Below are positions 44,061 through 53,002 of a DNA stretch of 58,127 nt, piece by piece. Each line of letters starts with the position of its first letter. Position 1 is the first letter of the stretch. Origin of the DNA: Helicobacteraceae bacterium (GTDB lineage Bacteria; Campylobacterota; Campylobacteria; Campylobacterales; Sulfurimonadaceae). The DNA lies in the NCBI GenBank assembly GCA_015493495.1, contig WGDB01000103.1, positions 1 to 58,127 on the forward strand, in the 5' to 3' direction. A program made the position numbers and the translations under genes. The notes beneath the pieces were generated by a model. The model saw only the letters and a program-made list of their open reading frames with translations. It was not told the DNA's origin and did no database searches.

Positions 44061-44621
44061 ATGGAAGCTATAGCATTTTATACATTTGCTATCTTAACAA
44101 CTGTGATGTTTCTTATCACAGTGTTAACAAACCACGCCCTCTATGCACTTAGTGCTTTGGCGGCAGGTATGATCTTTATCTCAGCATTTTTCTTTATGCT
44201 GGGTGCAGATTTCTTAGGCGCGATTCAGATCATCGTCTATACAGGTGCGGTCATGGCACTTTATGCATTTGGTATGATGTTCTTCGATACTACACGTACA
44301 GTTGTAGAGTCTAGAACCTCTCCTCAGATCATATTTGGTCTTTCAGGTGTTGCGGCATTGACTATTGTTGCAATATTTGTTGCACCGATCATTTCAGGAA
44401 ACATCACAGCACTGTATCCAGCTATAGATGGTGTCGGTAACTCTCAAATGGTAGGTATGGTGCTTTTCACTAAGTATCTGATCCCATTTGAAGTTGCAGC
44501 TATTATGCTTTTGGTGGCAATGATCGCAGGTATCGTTCTTGCAGGTAAGAAGATGGATCAATCTTTGACACTTATGAAAGACGAAGTCGAATGTGAAACT
44601 AAAGAGAAGGAGAACGTATGA
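44061..44621 (+). CDS. nuoJ: NADH-quinone oxidoreductase subunit J
   Basis: A 186-residue membrane subunit with five helices. ADFLGAIQIIVYTGAVMALYAFGMMF (about 51-76) is the hallmark TM3 region involved in coupling. AAGGAGACC precedes the start, and the stop overlaps nuoK by 4 bp. Confidence 0.94.
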   Translation: MEAIAFYTFAILTTVMFLITVLTNHALYALSALAAGMIFISAFFFMLGADFLGAIQIIVYTGAVMALYAFGMMFFDTTRTVVESRTSPQIIFGLSGVAALTIVAIFVAPIISGNITALYPAIDGVGNSQMVGMVLFTKYLIPFEVAAIMLLVAMIAGIVLAGKKMDQSLTLMKDEVECETKEKENV

Positions 44622-44926
44622 TGGAAATCACTTTACAACATTATCTGATCTTATCAACAGTACTGTTTGTTATTGGATTGATTGGTGTGATGCGTCGTAA
44701 AAATCTTCTTTTGCTTTTCTTTGCAACAGAGATTCTTTTAAATGCTGTCAACATCGCATTTGCTGCGATCTCAAGTTATTATGGTGACATGACAGGTCAG
44801 ATGTTCGCTTTCTTCATTATTGCTATTGCAGCATCTGAAGTGGCAGTTGGATTGGGTCTATTGGTTCTATGGTACAAGCGTACTGGTAAGATCGATCTTG
44901 ATACTATGACATCGATGAAGGGATAG
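44618..44926 (+). CDS. nuoK: NADH-quinone oxidoreductase subunit K
   Basis: A 102-residue subunit of three helices. It has LILSTVLFVIGLIGVMRRKNLLLLFFATEILLNAVNIAF, with the TM2 Glu in TEILLNA, and FFIIAIAASEVAVGLGLLV, with the TM3 Glu. Both proton-channel glutamates are present. The ATGATG start overlaps the nuoJ stop. Confidence 0.95.
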   Translation: MMEITLQHYLILSTVLFVIGLIGVMRRKNLLLLFFATEILLNAVNIAFAAISSYYGDMTGQMFAFFIIAIAASEVAVGLGLLVLWYKRTGKIDLDTMTSMKG

Positions 44927-44928
44927 AG

Positions 44929-46836
44929 ATGGAATTATATTTATATACTGCACTATTTGCACCTATTGTAGGGTCACTGTTTGCAGCACTTTTTGGAATG
45001 AGCAAAAAGAATATCATCGCAGGTCTTGTACCTTCGGCACTTCTTTTTGTCTCATGGCTGGCAAGTCTTAAACTCCTCATCTACATCCTTGGCGGTGGCG
45101 AAGAGGTTCATGTTGAGTTGATGACATGGATGGCAACAGGTGATTTGTATGTTCCATACGGATTTATTGTTGATCAGGTCTCTGTGACGATGATGATGGT
45201 TGTGACAACAGTCTCTACTGTAGTTCACGTCTACTCTATCGGCTATATGGACCATGACAAAGGCTTCAACCGTTTCTTTGCATGGCTCTCAGCGTTTGTT
45301 TTCTCGATGATGGTACTTGTTATGAGTGACAACTTCCTTGGTTTGTTTATCGGCTGGGAAGGTGTTGGTGTCTGTTCATGGGGTCTGATCGGTTTCTGGT
45401 ATCACAAAGAAACAGCGACATGGGCGGCAAACGAAGCATTCATTATGAACCGTATTGCTGACCTTGCGATGCTGATCGGTATCTTCCTTGTATACTGGAA
45501 CACAGGTTCTATTCAGTACCACGAAGCATTTGCGGCTATGCCGGCACTTGACACTTCAGTATTGACAGCAATGGGTATCTTCTTGTTCATCGGTGCGATG
45601 GGTAAGTCAGCACAGTTCCCACTGCACACATGGCTTGCAGATGCGATGGAAGGTCCTACTCCGGTATCGGCACTGATCCACGCAGCAACCATGGTAACAG
45701 CGGGTGTTTACTTAGTTGTACGCGCTAATCCACTGTATGACCTTATTCCTGATGTAGGTCTTTTCATAGCGAGTCTTGGTGCATTTGTTGCGATGTTCGC
45801 AGCGACAATGGCATTGGTTAACCGTGACATGAAGCGTATCATCGCATACTCTACACTTTCACAGTTAGGTTATATGTTTGTTGCTGCTGGTCTTGGCGCT
45901 TACTGGGTGGCACTGTTCCACCTTATGGCACACGCATTTTTTAAAGCGCTCCTTTTCTTAGGTGCTGGTAATGTCATGCACGCAATGCATGATGAACTAG
46001 ATCCATTTAAAATGGGTGATCTTAAAACATCAATGAAATGGACATGGATCTTTATGACCCTTGCTTCTGTTGCATTGGCAGGTATCTATCCACTAGCTGG
46101 TTTCTTCTCTAAAGATCTTATCTTAGAGGTCTCTTTTGTTGAACACCACTACATTTTATACACAGTACTTCTTTTGACTGCTGGTCTTACAGCATTCTAC
46201 TCGTTCCGTCTTGTTGCACTGATCTTCCATGGTGATGACAGACATACAGAAAATGGTGTACATCCACATGAAGCTTATAACTTTATGCTTTATGCAATGT
46301 TACCACTTGCGATACTAGCGGTTGTTGCGGGTATGATCTTTAAAACACCATATTATGAGATGGTGACGCAGGTACTACCAGCAGTTGAATACCATATCCA
46401 TAACCATACAACATTCTGGATCATGACGATCGGTACGCAGTTGTTTGTTATTGCTTCGATTGTTTATGCTTACAAAAAGTATGCAAAAGCAGTTAAGGTT
46501 GACAAAAAAGTTGAGTCAGGTCTTTTGTACCAACTTCTTTATAACCAGTACTTTATTCCTCAGTTTTATGAGGAGTACTTTACAAAGACCTACAGAGAAC
46601 TTTCAGAGATGATGTGGAAGTTAGATATGAAAGTCGTTGATGCAACTGTAGATGGTGTGGCTAATGTCTTCCATGGTACAGGTAAAGCAACACATGAAAT
46701 GCAAAACGGAAACCTCTCTACGATGTTACGTTGGATGGTGATCGGTACAGTGGTTCTTTTAGCATTGGCCGCTGCATTCACATTTGGACAATCAGAGGGC
46801 GTTGTTAAGATGCTTTCTGGATTAGGAGCTATATAG
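44929..46836 (+). CDS. nuoL: NADH-quinone oxidoreductase subunit L
   Basis: A 635-residue antiporter-like subunit. It has FLGLFIGWEGVGVCSWGLIGFWY (about 135-157, key Glu), GKSAQFPLHTWLADAMEGPTPVSALIHAATMVTAGVYLV (about 225-263) and the C-terminal long lateral helix region. The proton-channel residues are intact, and the length is normal. The stop TAG touches the nuoM start. Confidence 0.95.
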   Translation: MELYLYTALFAPIVGSLFAALFGMSKKNIIAGLVPSALLFVSWLASLKLLIYILGGGEEVHVELMTWMATGDLYVPYGFIVDQVSVTMMMVVTTVSTVVHVYSIGYMDHDKGFNRFFAWLSAFVFSMMVLVMSDNFLGLFIGWEGVGVCSWGLIGFWYHKETATWAANEAFIMNRIADLAMLIGIFLVYWNTGSIQYHEAFAAMPALDTSVLTAMGIFLFIGAMGKSAQFPLHTWLADAMEGPTPVSALIHAATMVTAGVYLVVRANPLYDLIPDVGLFIASLGAFVAMFAATMALVNRDMKRIIAYSTLSQLGYMFVAAGLGAYWVALFHLMAHAFFKALLFLGAGNVMHAMHDELDPFKMGDLKTSMKWTWIFMTLASVALAGIYPLAGFFSKDLILEVSFVEHHYILYTVLLLTAGLTAFYSFRLVALIFHGDDRHTENGVHPHEAYNFMLYAMLPLAILAVVAGMIFKTPYYEMVTQVLPAVEYHIHNHTTFWIMTIGTQLFVIASIVYAYKKYAKAVKVDKKVESGLLYQLLYNQYFIPQFYEEYFTKTYRELSEMMWKLDMKVVDATVDGVANVFHGTGKATHEMQNGNLSTMLRWMVIGTVVLLALAAAFTFGQSEGVVKMLSGLGAI

Positions 46837-48372
46837 ATGTTAGACCATATTTTATCAATCTTGATATTTTTCCCAGCTTTAGCTGCGATACTTGGCTTTA
46901 TTGTTCATAAGGACAGTATGCGTGCTTACGGTATCATCGTAGCTACAGTTGAATTTGTACTTTCACTTTGGTTGTGGTACTCGTTTGATGCCAGCATCTC
47001 TGGCATGCAGTTTATGGAACAGGCAAACCTGATCCCAGCATTTGGTATCTCATACCTTTTAGGTGTTGATGGTATTTCTCTGTTTATCATTATCATGGCC
47101 TCTTTCTTTACGATGCTTGGTATTGCTACATTGACAGAAACACGCCGTATTAAAGACCTTATCATTACGCTTCTGTTTTTACAGATGACAATGATCGGTG
47201 TTTTTGCGGCCCTTGATGCGATCTTGTTCTATGTGTTCTGGGAACTTTCTCTTGTACCGATGCTTCTTATCATCGGTATCTGGGGTGGACCACTGCGTAT
47301 CTATGCATCAGTCAAGTTCTTCTTGTATACATTTGCAGGTTCATTAGTCATGTTGGTAGGTATGCTTTTTATGGCATACTTTTACTATCAAGCAACAGGT
47401 CAGTGGAGCTTCTCTCTTCTTGAGTGGTACCGTCTGATCTTACCTGAGAATATTCAGTACTGGTTATTTGTAGCATTTTTCTTTGGTTTTGCGATCAAAG
47501 TCCCAATGTTCCCATTCCACACCTGGTTGCCATACGCACACGGTCAAGCACCAACCATCGGTTCGGTTATTCTTGCAGCGGTCCTTCTTAAGATGGGTAC
47601 CTATGCATTTATACGTTTTTCGTTGCCACTGTTCCCGGACGCTTCGGTCTTCTTTATGTATCCAGTAGCAATACTTGCAATTATTATGATCATCTACACA
47701 GCGATGGTGGCATATGCACAAAAAGATATTAAGCAGGTTGTTGCTTATTCATCAGTGTCTCACATGGGTGTTATTGTTCTTGGTACATTTGCACTAAACG
47801 TTGAAGGTATTACCGGTTCTGTTTTCTTAATGATCGCACACGGTATTGTCTCTGGTGCGCTATTCTTGCTTGTAGGTGTTATTTATGACAGACGTCATAC
47901 TAAGCTTATGAGTGAGTTTGGTGGTTTGGCACATGTTATGCCTAAGTATGCATTGATCTTTGGTATTATGATGATGGCTTCAGTAGGTCTTCCATTGACC
48001 ATCAACTTCGTTGGTGAGTTCCTTTCACTTCTTGGTTTCTACAAGCAGTCTCACATGATGACACTTCTTGCTGGTACAGCGATTATTGTAGGTGCTATCT
48101 ACATGCTTGCTGCTTACAAAAAAGCTTTCTTTGGTGATGTTACCAAGGAAGAGAATAAAAATCTTAAAGATGTGAATAAAACAGAACTTCTTGGTCTGAT
48201 CCCATTGACGATCATTGCCATCTGGTTAGGTATCTATCCTAAACCAGTACTTGAGCCTATTAACAACTCTGTTGAAGCAGTCGTTCAGTTAATGCACGAT
48301 AAAGCGATCTCACCAGAAGCAAAATCTACGATCCCATCTATCGTAAAATTTGAAACACAGGAGGCACACTAA
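46837..48372 (+). CDS. nuoM: NADH-quinone oxidoreductase subunit M
   Basis: A 511-residue antiporter-like subunit of about 14 helices. It has LFYVFWELSLVPMLLIIGIWG (Glu of TM5), FGFAIKVPMFPFHTWLPYAHGQAPTIGSVILAAVLLKMGTY (Lys of TM7) and YSSVSHMGVIVLG. The features are complete. It shares one base with the nuoN start. Confidence 0.95.
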   Translation: MLDHILSILIFFPALAAILGFIVHKDSMRAYGIIVATVEFVLSLWLWYSFDASISGMQFMEQANLIPAFGISYLLGVDGISLFIIIMASFFTMLGIATLTETRRIKDLIITLLFLQMTMIGVFAALDAILFYVFWELSLVPMLLIIGIWGGPLRIYASVKFFLYTFAGSLVMLVGMLFMAYFYYQATGQWSFSLLEWYRLILPENIQYWLFVAFFFGFAIKVPMFPFHTWLPYAHGQAPTIGSVILAAVLLKMGTYAFIRFSLPLFPDASVFFMYPVAILAIIMIIYTAMVAYAQKDIKQVVAYSSVSHMGVIVLGTFALNVEGITGSVFLMIAHGIVSGALFLLVGVIYDRRHTKLMSEFGGLAHVMPKYALIFGIMMMASVGLPLTINFVGEFLSLLGFYKQSHMMTLLAGTAIIVGAIYMLAAYKKAFFGDVTKEENKNLKDVNKTELLGLIPLTIIAIWLGIYPKPVLEPINNSVEAVVQLMHDKAISPEAKSTIPSIVKFETQEAH

Positions 48373-49874
48373 TGTTAGAAGCTGTCAACGTTTCACTCGC
48401 CTCATTAAATGTTGCGACACTGGTACCAATGACGATCGCAGTCGTTGGTGCTCTGGCTATTATTGTTATTGATCTTATTAAAGGTGGTTTGGACAAATCA
48501 CTTTATGTTATGATCTCTATGCTCTTTTTACTACTGGACCTTGGTGCAGTTATGGGTTCTGCAGGTGTATTTGCAGCCAACGGAACACAACTTGGTTTCT
48601 TTGATGTGATGTTGATCGATGGTCTTGCCATTTTGGCGCAGATCGTTATTGTTGTCGCATCGATGATGTTTATACCTTTGGCATTGACATCAAAGCGTTT
48701 CCATGAGTTTTCATATCCTGAATTCTTTGCACTCTTTTTGTTTATGATCGCAGGGTTCCAGTTTATGGTTGCTTCTGACAACTTGATCTTGATCTTTGTT
48801 GGTCTTGAAACAGCGTCATTGGCACTTTATCCTATGATCGCACTTCACAACCGCAGCAAATCTTTTGAAGCAGCCGTGAAGTACTTTACAATGGGTGCAT
48901 TGGCAGCAGGTCTGTTTGCCTTTGGTTCTATGGTACTTTATGCATTGACAGGTTCTGTGGAGATCCACCAGATCGCAGCAGTACTTGCAGCCGATGGTTA
49001 TGCAAACATGGGTTATGTTCTTGTAGGTACAGTGATGCTTTTGGCATCTTTTGCTTTCAAGCTCTCTTTGGTACCGTTCCATACTTGGACACCGGATGTT
49101 TATGAAGGTTCTTCAGCAGCATTGGCAGGTTACATGTCAATCGTTCCTAAGATCGCTGGCTTTGTTGTCGCGATGCGTCTGTTTGAGTTTTTGATCCACT
49201 CAGGGGTTGTTTGGTTAGAAGTTATTCTTTACGCAATGGTGGTCATTACGATGACGATGGCAAACATCTGGGCGATCGTTCAGACAGATGTCAAGCGTAT
49301 GTTGGCATACTCTTCAGTGTCTCACGCTGGTTTTGTTATGTCTGCTGTACTGATTGGTACTACCCAAGCAAATACAGGACTTTTCCTTTACTGGGCGCTC
49401 TTTAGTTTTGCAAATCTTGGTGCCTTTACCATGTTATGGGTCAGTCGTCAAAAAGTACTGCTACCGGGTCAAAGCTCAGATCATCCGTTTGAGAAGTTTT
49501 CAGGTATGTTCCAAACATCTCCGATCCAAGCGACTTTGATGGCACTCTTTATGTTAACACTTGCAGGTCTTCCACCGTTTGCACTTTTCTGGGGTAAACT
49601 TTACCTTATTGGTGCAGCGGTCAGTGGCGGCTTTACAGTCTTAGCATTGATCATGGCACTTAACTCTGCAGTTGCAGGTTATTACTACCTAAAACTGATC
49701 GTTTATATGTTTATGAAAGAGCCACTCAACGAAGGTCAGAACTATCTTGTCAATGCCTCTACATCACTTAAAGCGATTATCGGTATGGCAGCAGTAGCTT
49801 CTATCTTTTTGTTCTTAGCAGTTAGCCCTATGATTGAGTTCATAGGTGGCTTTGTATATAACTCAGGATACTAA
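48372..49874 (+). CDS. nuoN: NADH-quinone oxidoreductase subunit N
   Basis: A 500-residue antiporter-like subunit. It has LILIFVGLETASLALYPMIALH (Glu of TM5), FKLSLVPFHTWTPDVYEGSSAALAGYMSIVPKIAGF (Lys of TM7), YSSVSHAGFVMSAV and LAGLPPFALFWGKLYLI. This is the last gene of the nuo operon, and a strong stem-loop lies 10 bp after its stop. Confidence 0.95.
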   Translation: MLEAVNVSLASLNVATLVPMTIAVVGALAIIVIDLIKGGLDKSLYVMISMLFLLLDLGAVMGSAGVFAANGTQLGFFDVMLIDGLAILAQIVIVVASMMFIPLALTSKRFHEFSYPEFFALFLFMIAGFQFMVASDNLILIFVGLETASLALYPMIALHNRSKSFEAAVKYFTMGALAAGLFAFGSMVLYALTGSVEIHQIAAVLAADGYANMGYVLVGTVMLLASFAFKLSLVPFHTWTPDVYEGSSAALAGYMSIVPKIAGFVVAMRLFEFLIHSGVVWLEVILYAMVVITMTMANIWAIVQTDVKRMLAYSSVSHAGFVMSAVLIGTTQANTGLFLYWALFSFANLGAFTMLWVSRQKVLLPGQSSDHPFEKFSGMFQTSPIQATLMALFMLTLAGLPPFALFWGKLYLIGAAVSGGFTVLALIMALNSAVAGYYYLKLIVYMFMKEPLNEGQNYLVNASTSLKAIIGMAAVASIFLFLAVSPMIEFIGGFVYNSGY

Positions 49875-49883
49875 GCACTTCTA

Positions 49884-49914
49884 GTTGATCTATAGAGGTA
49901 CTCTGTAGATCAAC
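49884..49914 (+). terminator. Strong stem-loop at the nuo operon end
   Basis: A 14-bp stem (49884-49897 with 49901-49914) with one U-G wobble and a GTA loop. No T-tract follows directly (CGCTCCC), so it may act as an RNA 3'-end stabiliser or weak terminator. Confidence 0.55.
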
Positions 49915-49967
49915 CGCTCCCAAACCTCCCTCTTACTTTATTTGATATAGTTTTTTAAAGGATATCT

Positions 49968-50495
49968 ATGAAATCATTATTTGCACTTCTTTTTACATTC
50001 ACACTGTTGTCAGCTCAAGGTTATGAGTATGTTGTACCTGAAAAAGTACTACAGACGCGACTTGCTGAAAGTTTCCCTATCACCAAACAGACCTTGTTTA
50101 TCACCATTAAGATCTCTGACCCTCAACTTATATTAGATGGTAAAAAACAGCGTTTCAATATGAAAGCGAAGTTACAAATCCCTAACATCCAAGATACTTC
50201 TGGAAAAGTTGTGAGCGCTAAGGTGAGTATATCTTCTCGTCTTGCCTATTCTAAAGGAGGTAGACTCTATCTGCGCAAGATCAAAGTCGTTAAAATCGAT
50301 AGTCCCTATATCTCTAAAGACATGGAAGGTATGTTGTACAGTACTATGAACAAAGCGCTTAATGAGTACTTTAAAGATGAGCCAATCTATAATTTAGAAC
50401 ATGAAAAAGGGCTAATCGGTGCGGCAGTACAATCGATCAAAAGTGTCAAGATCGTGGACAAGGGGATCAAGGTCACTTTTGATCTTGGTGTATAA
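49968..50495 (+). CDS. Secreted DUF1439/YceB-like protein
   Basis: A 175-residue protein with signal peptide MKSLFALLFTFTLLSA, cleaved before QGYEY. The mature part has LQTRLAESFPITKQ near the start and a long stretch of alternating strands (LFITIKISDPQLILDGKKQRFNMKAKLQI), and near the end VQSIKSVKIVDKGIKVTFDLG. This resembles YceB/DUF1439 lipid-binding-fold proteins, but it lacks a lipobox Cys. The assignment is by pattern only. AAAGGATATCT precedes the start. Confidence 0.6.
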   Translation: MKSLFALLFTFTLLSAQGYEYVVPEKVLQTRLAESFPITKQTLFITIKISDPQLILDGKKQRFNMKAKLQIPNIQDTSGKVVSAKVSISSRLAYSKGGRLYLRKIKVVKIDSPYISKDMEGMLYSTMNKALNEYFKDEPIYNLEHEKGLIGAAVQSIKSVKIVDKGIKVTFDLGV

Positions 50496-50542
50496 CAACT
50501 TCAGCAGAGAAAATACCAAGAAGTTTATTATAAGATTTTAGG

Positions 50543-50548
50543 TATAAT
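50543..50548 (+). promoter_or_regulatory. Candidate -10 element for rplY
   Basis: TATAAT in TTTTAGGTATAATGCGG, 30 bp upstream of the rplY ATG. The preceding 20 bp is T/A-rich, as in Campylobacterota housekeeping promoters. Confidence 0.55.
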
Positions 50549-50577
50549 GCGGCTCATTTTATTACAAGGAACTAACT

Positions 50578-51114
50578 ATGTTAGAAGGAATTATTAGAGA
50601 GAGTATCGGTAAAGTGGGTACAAAAGCACTACGCCGCGATGGTTATCTAATTGCGAATATTTACGGAAAAGGTCTTGAGAACATCAATGCTGCATTCAAG
50701 ATGAATGAATACATCCGTACTGTTCGTAATAAAGAGACTTTGGCATTCCCAATCAAATTGGATGGCAAAGAGATGAATGTTGTTGTACAGAGCTATGAGT
50801 CTCATGCAGTAACAGGAAACCTTCTACACGTTGATCTTATGGTAGCACAACCAGGTGTTGTTACTAAGTTTCTAGTACCGGTTGAGACTGTGGGTTCACC
50901 AATTGGTCTTAAAAACAAAGGTATGTTGTATGTTGCTAAAAAGCGTCTTGGCGTTAAAGCAGCACCAGAGGCACTTCCAGCTTCAATCGTTGTTCAAGTT
51001 GCTGACCTTGATGTTGGTGATTCTGTACTAGTACGTGACCTTGACGCTATCGAAAACGCTAAGTTTGTTGATGCTGATCGTGTTGGTGTACTAAGTATCA
51101 TTAAAGCGAAGTAA
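50578..51114 (+). CDS. rplY: 50S ribosomal protein L25 (Ctc-type)
   Basis: A 178-residue protein with the general-stress (Ctc) two-domain architecture. The N-terminal 5S-rRNA-binding beta-barrel includes GTKALRRDGYLIANIYGKGLENI and SHAVTGNLLHVDLM (about residues 1-90), and the C-terminal TL5-like domain follows (about 92-178). AAGGAACT precedes the ATG. It begins the housekeeping block rplY-pth-lptF/G-lysA-pheA-hisC that is also seen in Campylobacter. Confidence 0.92.
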   Translation: MLEGIIRESIGKVGTKALRRDGYLIANIYGKGLENINAAFKMNEYIRTVRNKETLAFPIKLDGKEMNVVVQSYESHAVTGNLLHVDLMVAQPGVVTKFLVPVETVGSPIGLKNKGMLYVAKKRLGVKAAPEALPASIVVQVADLDVGDSVLVRDLDAIENAKFVDADRVGVLSIIKAK

Positions 51115-51115
51115 T

Positions 51116-51694
51116 TTGCTTTTTGTCGGACTTGGTAACCCGGGTTCGGCCTATGCCAAAACGCGACATAATGTTGGGTTTATGGTCATAGATGAACTAC
51201 TTCGTCGTTATTCACACGACACCATTAAAAAAACAGCCTTTCAGGGCGAACTTTTCAAGATCAAAGATCACTTCTTTCTTAAACCCACCACTTTTATGAA
51301 CCTTTCGGGCGAATCCATAGCTGCTGTAAAAAAATTTTATAAAATTGATGATGTTGTAGTGATCCATGATGACCTTGACCTCCCTTTTGGCGCTATTCGT
51401 TTTAAACTGGGTGGAGGGCACGGCGGTCATAATGGTCTAAAGTCTACAGATGCTTTGATAGGTAAAATGTACCTTCGTGTTCGTGTGGGTATTGGTCGCC
51501 CTGAACACAAAGGTGAGGTTAGCAGTTTTGTCTTAGGCAAATACGGTGCTGATCAAGATCAGGCGCTCCAAAAGCAGATTTCGCAGTGTGCTGATGCTGT
51601 TGAAGCGCTATGGAGTAGTGAATCATGGGAAGATGTTGCTTCAAAATATTCCATTAAAAAAGTACCCAACAAGGCTAATGTGCCTATCGCATAA
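51116..51694 (+). CDS. pth: Peptidyl-tRNA hydrolase
   Basis: A 192-residue enzyme that releases peptides from stalled peptidyl-tRNA. It has FVGLGNPGSAYAKTRHNVGFMVID (about 3-26; catalytic His in TRHNVG), LKPTTFMNLSGES (Asn), VIHDDLDLPFGAIRFKLGGGHGGHNGLKS (Asp) and RVRVGIGRP. It begins with TTG one base after the rplY stop. Confidence 0.94.
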   Translation: MLFVGLGNPGSAYAKTRHNVGFMVIDELLRRYSHDTIKKTAFQGELFKIKDHFFLKPTTFMNLSGESIAAVKKFYKIDDVVVIHDDLDLPFGAIRFKLGGGHGGHNGLKSTDALIGKMYLRVRVGIGRPEHKGEVSSFVLGKYGADQDQALQKQISQCADAVEALWSSESWEDVASKYSIKKVPNKANVPIA

Positions 51695-51764
51695 CACAGT
51701 TAATCTTGTTAGGGTAAAATCTTGTATAAACAAGTCCCTTTATGACTTTTGAAGGACGCCATTC

Positions 51765-52877
51765 GTGTTAGCCTTTCGCTATATCGCTTTTCATTACAGT
51801 AAATATTTTGTGATCATTTTGGCTGCGCTGAGTGCCTTTATGGTCGGCTTTGACTTTATGGAAAACAGCTCTAAACTTCCAGAGTCTGCCAACCTTGTTA
51901 TGATCTATGTTGCTTACAAAATATTTTACTCTATCGATATGTTACTACCGCTTTCTCTGGTCTTTGGTATGATCGCGACGAAGGTTTTACTGATACGTTC
52001 GAATGCTCTGGTAGCATTTTATTCGTTAGGATATTCGAAAAACGCGATGTTAAAGCCCTTTGTTGTGGTCTCCATTTTGGTCATTACAGTATACGTGGCA
52101 CTGCATGCCACCTCTACTTTCGCACGTGCCAATGAATATGCTAACAACATTGCTAAAAATGCCAGTTATCTACGTCCTACATCCAACCTCTTTTTCACTT
52201 TTGAAAACAAGTATATCTTTTTTGGAAAACTCTATCCCCTTCAGCAGAGGGCTACAGATGTGAGGGTGTTTAAGATCGATAACAGTAACTTGAGAGAGTT
52301 GGTAGTTGCCAAGAGTGCACATTATCAAGATGGTTATTGGCATGTTCCCAAAGCACACTTGATGCGTAAGCCTGAAAACATCTCCTTTGAAGATGCAGGT
52401 ATTACCATAGAAGAGCGAGAGACAATGTCTATACTTAAAGGGTTTAAACCTAAGATCCTAGACAGAGTCTATGAAGGCAAGGTAAACTATACGATCATGG
52501 ATGCAGTGGATGCTCTGTTTCTCTTGACAGATCAGAACATCAATGTTGACCGGATCAAAAGTGCGCTTTATAAAACTTTTCTAAACCCACTCTTTGTACC
52601 GAGTCTGATCATCATTATCTTCTTTTTCGTACCTGTCTCGCAGCGTTTTTTAAATGTCACCCTTTTTAGTTTTGCTGCTATTTTGGCTAGCTTGATGGTG
52701 TGGTCGCTGCTCTTTATTTTAAGTGAACTCTCTTTTAACAAGGCAATTGCGAGTGAGTTGGGTATTGTCCTGCCTGTAGTCCTGCTCTTTTTGGGGGCGA
52801 TCTGGCAGTGGAAAAGGCATGCGACTGTATACAAACCCAACAAGAGTCCTGACCACCCTAGCAGTCAAACATCTTAA
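51765..52877 (+). CDS. LptF/LptG-family lipopolysaccharide export permease
   Basis: A 370-residue YjgP/YjgQ-type permease starting with GTG (MLAFRYIAFHYSKYF). Helices are at about 15-33, 45-75 (including PLSLVFGMIATK), 95-115 and three near the C-terminus (about 275-360), around a periplasmic beta-jellyroll (about 125-255). Which of LptF or LptG it is cannot be decided from sequence. It would move LPS with LptB, encoded elsewhere. Its position after pth matches Campylobacter. Confidence 0.88.
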   Translation: MLAFRYIAFHYSKYFVIILAALSAFMVGFDFMENSSKLPESANLVMIYVAYKIFYSIDMLLPLSLVFGMIATKVLLIRSNALVAFYSLGYSKNAMLKPFVVVSILVITVYVALHATSTFARANEYANNIAKNASYLRPTSNLFFTFENKYIFFGKLYPLQQRATDVRVFKIDNSNLRELVVAKSAHYQDGYWHVPKAHLMRKPENISFEDAGITIEERETMSILKGFKPKILDRVYEGKVNYTIMDAVDALFLLTDQNINVDRIKSALYKTFLNPLFVPSLIIIIFFFVPVSQRFLNVTLFSFAAILASLMVWSLLFILSELSFNKAIASELGIVLPVVLLFLGAIWQWKRHATVYKPNKSPDHPSSQTS

Positions 52878-52948
52878 GTTCCATATTATGCTGCTAGAAG
52901 GTGGTATAAAAGTCTTCTAAAATATCTTCATCATAAGCAGAAGTTTGC

Positions 52949-52954
52949 TAAAAT
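52949..52954 (+). promoter_or_regulatory. Candidate -10 element for lysA
   Basis: TAAAAT within TTTGCTAAAATTCGCAC, about 49 bp upstream of the lysA ATG. No -35 is evident. Confidence 0.4.
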
Positions 52955-53002
52955 TCGCACATTAAACAGCTAGAAGATCTTTCTAGATAAGGAAAAGATG
53001 TA

